64,000 nucleotides of DNA, taken from NCBI GenBank assembly GCA_051877515.1, contig JBJEIY010000037.1, positions 1 through 64,000 of the forward strand. The letters run 5' to 3'. Made by a program: the position numbers and the translations under genes. Of the stretch, positions 59,198-64,000 are shown piece by piece. Origin of the DNA: XBB1006 sp051877515 (GTDB lineage Bacteria; Bacillota; Clostridia; Lachnospirales; Lachnospiraceae). Every line of letters begins with the position of its first letter. The stretch's first letter is position 1. The notes under the pieces were generated by a model that saw nothing but the letters and a program-made list of their open reading frames with translations, was not told the DNA's origin and made no database searches.

Positions 59198-61240
59198 TTA
59201 GTTTGCTTTCTTAAAACTTACGCTTATGGTTTCTTCTTCTTTATAACTGTCATCTGAATCTTCCTCACTCACATAAGTCCATACGATCTTTAGCTTTCCG
59301 CTGGAAACCGTCAGATTATCCGCAGAAATCTTCTTGGGGAATGAAGTGGTTTCTGTACTGTATACGGTCTTTCCACCTGCTATGAGCTGTATGCTCGCAG
59401 AATCTACATAATACAGCACATCGTCCTTTTCCACAGCATCTGCCGCATCAATTGTAGCGGAATAGGAATAATACACGGTATCCGCACCCAGGCTCACAAC
59501 CAGTTTAATGGCTGATCCCGGTGTTGCCGAACCTGATACGGACTGACTGATCACCTTTCCCTCAGCCACATTATTATCATATTTAGAAGATACGCTGACA
59601 CTGAATCCTGCTGCTACCAGTTTTTCCCGGGCCACAGCTTCCTTCTTTCCTACCACATTCGGGACTTGAACTGTTTCACTTCCCCGGCTGACTACCAGTG
59701 TGATCACGTCTCCCGCATGCACTTTTGTCCCGGCTTCCGGCGAGGTGGAAATGACCTTGCCCTGTTCCACAGAACTGTCGTAACTGTAACTTACGGATAC
59801 TACCAGATTATTGGGATCAGACTGAAGCACGGTGGTTGCATCGGCTTCGCTCCTTCCCTTTACATCCACCAGTTCAAAGCCTTCCGATCCGGCACAGATC
59901 ACGACACCAATGGTGGTGTTTTTATCCACCATTTCTCCTGCTTCCACACTCTGGGATACAATCTGTCCCTCTTCATATTCCTGAGATTCTTCCGTACTTG
60001 TTAACTGGATTCCCAAATCCATTCCATTGAGAAGTTCCTTTGCTTCTTCAAAGGTCTTACCCTTTACATCAATCATTTCAACCTGATTGCTTTCCTGACT
60101 GATATTCTGATCATCCTCTTTTTTTCCGGTGCCAAAATGGAACCAGTCAAGAACCGTTCCCAGAATCAGGATCACTACAACAACCATAAATACCGCTGCG
60201 ATAATGCCCATAACGGTAACAGCTTTTTCCATCTTAGGATTCAGGATCGGTTTCTCATCATCCTCATCCAGCAGATCATCTTCATCAAACTCATCCTCGT
60301 CCGACCGTTCCGGATCATCCTTTTTCATGGTGGCCTGTTTGATCTGCTCCACTTCTTTTCCTGTAATGACTCTGGTATTATCCGCCAGAGGCACCATATC
60401 CAGTACCACAAAATCCTCATCCGGATTAATGAGTGCCTTCTTCAAATCTGCGATCAGACTGTCCACCGTTGCATAACGGCGATCCGGGCTCTTCTGGGTA
60501 CATTTTAAAATGATCTTCTCCACACTAACGGGAAGATCAGGTGTATACGCACTGGGTCTGATGATCTCTTCCTGAAGATGCTGCAATGCTACAGATACTG
60601 CACTGTCTCCGTTAAACGGAACTCTTCCTGTTACCATCTCATACATTACAATACCCAGAGAATAGATATCACTCTTAAAATCTACATAGCCATTTCTGGC
60701 CTGTTCCGGTGAAGTATAATGCACAGAACCCATGACATCGGAATTAATGGTATTACTGGTGGTTGCCCTGGCAATTCCAAAATCCGTAACTTTTACCTTT
60801 CCTTCCGTGGAGATCATGATATTCTGTGGTTTTATATCCCTGTGCACAATTCCTTTATTATGTGCGGCACGGATACCGTTACAGGTCTGAATGGCAATAC
60901 TGATTGCCTCTTTGTAGCTGATCTTTTCCTTCTTCTCTATATAGGTTTTAAGCGTGATGCCTTCCACATATTCCATCACAATATAGTGCATCTTGTTTTC
61001 GCTTCCTACATCGTAGATATTCACGATATTGGGATGTTCCAATCCGGCTGCGGCCTGAGCTTCCGTACGAAACTTTGTTAAAAAGTTTGTATCTTCACTG
61101 AATTCCGTCTTTAACACTTTCACCGCCACAAAACGTCCTAAAAGGTTGTCTAATGCCTTATAGACATCTGACATTCCGCCGGTCCCTATTTTTTCAATGA
61201 TTTCATATCTGCCTGCAATATTCATTCCTTCTGTTAACAT
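59198..61240 (-). CDS. pknB: PASTA-domain Ser/Thr protein kinase (PrkC/Stk1)
   Basis: The 680-aa membrane kinase has a cytoplasmic Hanks kinase (1-275; GTGGMSDVYKA, catalytic Lys41, Asp135 in VHRDIKPQN). An acidic juxtamembrane stretch (about 310-335) and one membrane helix (about 340-363) follow, then three extracellular PASTA repeats (about 385-585). An extra beta-rich C-terminal domain (about 586-680) follows the last repeat. PASTA kinases sense muropeptides or lipid II and control wall synthesis and spore germination. GAGGTGAG lies upstream. It is paired with its PP2C phosphatase 12 bp upstream. Confidence 0.97.
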   Translation of the reverse strand: MLTEGMNIAGRYEIIEKIGTGGMSDVYKALDNLLGRFVAVKVLKTEFSEDTNFLTKFRTEAQAAAGLEHPNIVNIYDVGSENKMHYIVMEYVEGITLKTYIEKKEKISYKEAISIAIQTCNGIRAAHNKGIVHRDIKPQNIMISTEGKVKVTDFGIARATTSNTINSDVMGSVHYTSPEQARNGYVDFKSDIYSLGIVMYEMVTGRVPFNGDSAVSVALQHLQEEIIRPSAYTPDLPVSVEKIILKCTQKSPDRRYATVDSLIADLKKALINPDEDFVVLDMVPLADNTRVITGKEVEQIKQATMKKDDPERSDEDEFDEDDLLDEDDEKPILNPKMEKAVTVMGIIAAVFMVVVVILILGTVLDWFHFGTGKKEDDQNISQESNQVEMIDVKGKTFEEAKELLNGMDLGIQLTSTEESQEYEEGQIVSQSVEAGEMVDKNTTIGVVICAGSEGFELVDVKGRSEADATTVLQSDPNNLVVSVSYSYDSSVEQGKVISTSPEAGTKVHAGDVITLVVSRGSETVQVPNVVGKKEAVAREKLVAAGFSVSVSSKYDNNVAEGKVISQSVSGSATPGSAIKLVVSLGADTVYYSYSATIDAADAVEKDDVLYYVDSASIQLIAGGKTVYSTETTSFPKKISADNLTVSSGKLKIVWTYVSEEDSDDSYKEEETISVSFKKAN

Positions 61241-61252
61241 ATTCTCACCTCA

Positions 61253-61972
61253 CTAAGGCTCTATTACTGCCACCGTAATGTTATCCTTTCCACCATTCTT
61301 GTTTGCAGCTTCCATAAGCTTTTCTGTTTTCTCGATCACATCTCTCTGACTGTTCATAACAACGCGGATCTCTTCATCATCCACCATGTTCGTCAATCCA
61401 TCGGAACACATCAGTATACTGCATTCCTCCGGAATGTCGACTTCAAAAAAATCCGCCCGGACATCCTCGGCCACTCCCACAGCCCTGGTAATCACATTTT
61501 TCTTCTGGTGTGTTCTTGCATTGTCAGGGTTCAACTCTCCCAGACGTACCATTTCCTCTACCAGAGAATGATCTTTGGTAATCTGCCTGATTTCTCCGGC
61601 TGTCACTATGTATAACCGACTGTCGCCTACATTGGCAACACACAACTTCTTTCCTGCCAGAGTTGCCGCCACAAAGGTGGTTCCCATACCTTCCAGATTA
61701 TGCACCTTAGCCTGTTCAAATACTTCCTTGTTTGCCTGCCGTACAGCACAATCCAGGATTACTTCCGGATCCGTTTCCGAAAGAGACTTGATACAATCAA
61801 CCGCTGCCTGCAATGCTGTGTGAGAAGCATATTTTCCTCCTGCGTGTCCCCCCATACCATCCGCAACAATAAATAAGTTAGGAAGATTACCCACCGGCAT
61901 CTCAGAAGTAAAAAAACAGTCCTGGTTTTCACTACGTACCATACCAATATCAGTATATGCATGTGTCTTCAT
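61253..61972 (-). CDS. stp: PP2C-type Ser/Thr phosphatase (Stp/PrpC)
   Basis: The 239-aa metal-dependent phosphatase has RSENQDCFF, FIVADGMGGHAGG, ANVGDSRLY, DHSLVEEMV, LMCSDGLTNMV and NGGKDNITV. It reverses phosphorylation by the PASTA kinase encoded next. It lies 8 bp after rlmN. Confidence 0.97.
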   Translation of the reverse strand: MKTHAYTDIGMVRSENQDCFFTSEMPVGNLPNLFIVADGMGGHAGGKYASHTALQAAVDCIKSLSETDPEVILDCAVRQANKEVFEQAKVHNLEGMGTTFVAATLAGKKLCVANVGDSRLYIVTAGEIRQITKDHSLVEEMVRLGELNPDNARTHQKKNVITRAVGVAEDVRADFFEVDIPEECSILMCSDGLTNMVDDEEIRVVMNSQRDVIEKTEKLMEAANKNGGKDNITVAVIEP

Positions 61973-61980
61973 CTTCCCAC

Positions 61981-63033
61981 CTACCTTTCCATATATTTCT
62001 TACGCAACTGTCCACAGGCTCCGTCAATATCGCGGCCCATTCCTCTTCTAATAGTAACATTTATTCCATGTTTTTCAAGATTATTTTGAAATCTGAGTAC
62101 ATTTTCACGATCCGGTTGTCGGAAAGAACGCTCCTTAATGGGGTTCACCGGTATAAGATTTACATGGCAATTCATGCCACCGATCAAATCCTTTAACCGG
62201 ACTGCATCTTCTTTTGTATCATTTACTCCTGCCACCAGACTGTATTCAAAGGAAATCCTGCGCCCTGTCTGCTCAAAATAGTATTGACAGGCTGCAAGAA
62301 CCTCCTGTATCCCATATGTGTTGGCAATGGGCATCAGCTTTTGCCGTTCCTCCTGAGAAGAAGCATGAAGGGAAAGTGCAAGTGTAATCTGTAATTTTTC
62401 TTCCGCCAGACGTCTTATCTGCGGAACCAGGCCACAGGTAGAAACCGTAATATTTCTCTGGCTGATATGAAGTCCCCCTTCATCTGACAGCAGATGGATG
62501 AACCGGACCAGATTCTCGTAATTATCCAGAGGCTCTCCGGTTCCCATCACTACCACATTACTGACACGCTCTCCGGTATCTTTTTGGATCTGATAAATCT
62601 GTTCCAGCATCTCACCGGCAGACAGATTACGCACCCATCCATCCAATGTAGAGGCACAGAATGCACATCCCATTTTACATCCAACCTGAGAAGAAATGCA
62701 AACAGAATTCCCATGCTTATATCGCATGAAAACACTCTCCACCACCTGATGATCCTGTAACTCAAAAAGGTACTTTCTGGTGCCATCCTGTTTTGACTCC
62801 TGATATGTGATCAGATTCGGAGTATGCAGTTCACATCCTTCGTTTATTAATTTTTCTTTTAACATTTTAGGAAGGTTCGTCATCTCTTCAAAATTTGACG
62901 CACCCTTTTTATGAATCCACTCATAGAGCTGTTTTGCGCGAAATCCCGGTTCCCCCAGGGAATCCATCACACGTGCCAGCTCCGGTTGGGTCATTGACAC
63001 CAACTCTTTCTCTGTTTGGGGCTGTAATCCCAT
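61981..63033 (-). CDS. rlmN: 23S rRNA (adenine-2503-C2) methyltransferase RlmN
   Basis: The 350-aa radical SAM enzyme has the cluster motif CKMGCAFC, a GEPL motif in VVMGTGEPLDNY, and the C-terminal catalytic Cys in DIDGACGQLR. The N-terminal domain has GFRAKQLYEWIHKKG. It methylates A2503 of 23S rRNA and A37 of some tRNAs. A GGGAG motif precedes the ATG at 63033, 9 bp after rsmB. The sequence is that of RlmN; the Cfr resistance paralogue is unlikely given this operon setting. Confidence 0.97.
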   Translation of the reverse strand: MGLQPQTEKELVSMTQPELARVMDSLGEPGFRAKQLYEWIHKKGASNFEEMTNLPKMLKEKLINEGCELHTPNLITYQESKQDGTRKYLFELQDHQVVESVFMRYKHGNSVCISSQVGCKMGCAFCASTLDGWVRNLSAGEMLEQIYQIQKDTGERVSNVVVMGTGEPLDNYENLVRFIHLLSDEGGLHISQRNITVSTCGLVPQIRRLAEEKLQITLALSLHASSQEERQKLMPIANTYGIQEVLAACQYYFEQTGRRISFEYSLVAGVNDTKEDAVRLKDLIGGMNCHVNLIPVNPIKERSFRQPDRENVLRFQNNLEKHGINVTIRRGMGRDIDGACGQLRKKYMER

Positions 63034-63042
63034 ATGAATCCA

Positions 63043-64000
63043 TCAAACTCCCTTCTTCAGCAGCGCATAATAAAAGCCATCCTGCCTGCCCTCACGGGCC
63101 AGCAACTGTGTTTCTTCCACCTTTGTAAATTCCGGGTGGTTTTCAAGAAACCATGCCGTATTGTCCTGATTTTCCAGGTGATTAATGGTACAGGTAGAAT
63201 ACACCATTCTTCCTCCCGGTTTCACATACCGGCATACCACATCCAGGATCTGGCGCTGCATGGCTGCCAGCTTTTGTACTTTTTCCAACGAGGTATGATA
63301 TTTGATATCCGGTTTCTTTCCCAATACCCCCAGTCCGGAACAGGGCAGATCCGCAATCACAAAATCTGCTTTTTCCAGCATTGTTTCATCTAATACAGTT
63401 GCATCCATGCACTGGGGCACAACAATATCAATTCCCATTCGTTTCAGGTTATCCGTGATCAAGGCCACCTTTGACTGTGTCAGGTCTCTGGCATACACTT
63501 GCCCTTCCTTCATGAGCTGCGCAACATGAATGCTTTTTCCTCCCGGTGCAGCGCACACATCAATCCCCGTTTCTCCGGCTTTTGGATCCAATAGACGGCC
63601 CACCTCCATGGATGAGATATCCTGCACGGTAAACAGTCCGTTCTGAAATTCCGGGATCCTGCTTAAACTGTCATACCCGCTAAGATATAAAACATCCTCG
63701 TACCTCTCGCTCTTTTCCACCAGAATATCTTCCTTACGAAGTCTTTCTGTCAGCTCCTCAGCCGTAATCTTACCGGTACTGACACGCACACAGGTAGGAC
63801 CTTCCACAAGGAAAGCTTCTGCAAGTTCTTCTATCTCTTCTCTGGTCAGTGATTCTTCCCACAGATCCGTCATCCACGGAAGGATGGAATACCTCTTTTC
63901 CATGTAATTCCGGAAGTCTGTCTTCTCCGGATATTTAATCTCGTTTTTATTTCTTGAAATATTTCTCAGAACGCCATTGACAAAACCCTTCAGATTCTGA
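63043..64000 (-). CDS. rsmB: 16S rRNA (cytosine-967-C5) methyltransferase RsmB (5' end cut by window edge)
   Basis: The frame stays open from the stop at 63043 to the right edge, so an internal Met at 63903 is not the true start. The part before it (LKGFVNGVLRNISRNKNEI) is the end of the N-terminal NusB-like RNA-binding domain of RsmB. The visible ~318 residues then give the SAM-binding fold (DVCAAPGGKS, DLTQSK, ADLPCSGLG) and the second catalytic Cys motif (MVYSTCTIN). A full-length protein would be about 440 aa. It precedes rlmN in the operon. Confidence 0.96.
   Translation of the reverse strand, partial: QNLKGFVNGVLRNISRNKNEIKYPEKTDFRNYMEKRYSILPWMTDLWEESLTREEIEELAEAFLVEGPTCVRVSTGKITAEELTERLRKEDILVEKSERYEDVLYLSGYDSLSRIPEFQNGLFTVQDISSMEVGRLLDPKAGETGIDVCAAPGGKSIHVAQLMKEGQVYARDLTQSKVALITDNLKRMGIDIVVPQCMDATVLDETMLEKADFVIADLPCSGLGVLGKKPDIKYHTSLEKVQKLAAMQRQILDVVCRYVKPGGRMVYSTCTINHLENQDNTAWFLENHPEFTKVEETQLLAREGRQDGFYYALLKKGV

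Noticed and set aside
61981..63033. Cfr-type resistance methyltransferase
   Set aside because: The gene lies in the standard rsmB-rlmN-stp-pknB operon and has normal RlmN motifs and length.
63043..63903. A complete short RsmB of 286 aa starting at 63903
   Set aside because: The frame is open to position 64000 and encodes the end of the NusB-like domain, so the Met at 63903 is internal and the gene is cut by the window edge.

Overview
The window looks like a chromosomal segment of a Gram-positive gut-type anaerobe of the Clostridia, most likely a Lachnospiraceae member. Supporting features are AGGAGG-type ribosome binding sites almost everywhere, moderate base composition, a CIRCE-controlled groESL operon, an iscR-iscS-iscU-mnmA operon, a PASTA kinase/PP2C pair, a YlmC/YmxH sporulation-family protein, SLH-domain surface proteins, Gram-positive LexA boxes and a YedE/TusA/DUF3343 selenium-type trio. 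The genus cannot be fixed from the sequence alone. I found no rRNA, tRNA, CRISPR array or prophage.

Layout. 1-4000: the end of a probable IS256-like element that cuts off a sensor gene, then a hybrid histidine kinase and a receiver/HD-GYP protein. 4184-15847: seven exported proteins on the minus strand (Ig-like/Big_2, GLUG, ricin-lectin, CAP+SLH, and a 1045-aa S-layer-like protein). They diverge from an AgrC-like kinase and a LytTR response regulator (16032-18083), with a tandem repeat between the two promoters. 18155-22968: an ATP-grasp enzyme followed by a heterodimeric ABC exporter. 23121-28449: a DUF975 membrane protein, groESL, a CPBP protease-like protein and folP-folBK. 28627-31422: a double-PepSY membrane protein with its OmpR-type two-component system. 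31476-37478: the parE-parC-folC-HD operon. 37596-37932: a small gene on a consensus promoter carrying two LexA boxes. 38002-44149: gap / pgk-tpiA-capA-gpmI. 44386-47599: the Fe-S/tRNA-thiolation operon. 47709-48056: a candidate structured noncoding RNA. 48215-55043: cyclophilin, efp, yqeG, an unknown gene, nrdR, ymxH, ychF and a chemoreceptor. 55367-56898: the selenium-type trio. 56961-64000: rsmB (cut by the right edge)-rlmN-stp-pknB-rsgA-rpe-thiN.

How it works together. Most of the window is housekeeping DNA. The accessory interest lies in four places: (i) the secreted-protein cluster, which the LytTR system probably controls; (ii) the ATP-grasp/ABC exporter operon, which suggests modification and export of an unknown cell-surface product; (iii) an SOS-controlled 86-aa protein divergent from topoisomerase IV genes; and (iv) an RNA of about 345 nt upstream of the isc operon, with its own promoter and terminator, nested long-range helices and a possible pseudoknot. 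The RNA is my strongest candidate for something undescribed.

Start sites were re-chosen from ribosome binding sites, so several genes are shorter than the longest open frame. Helices, promoters and operators were found by eye and are predictions.
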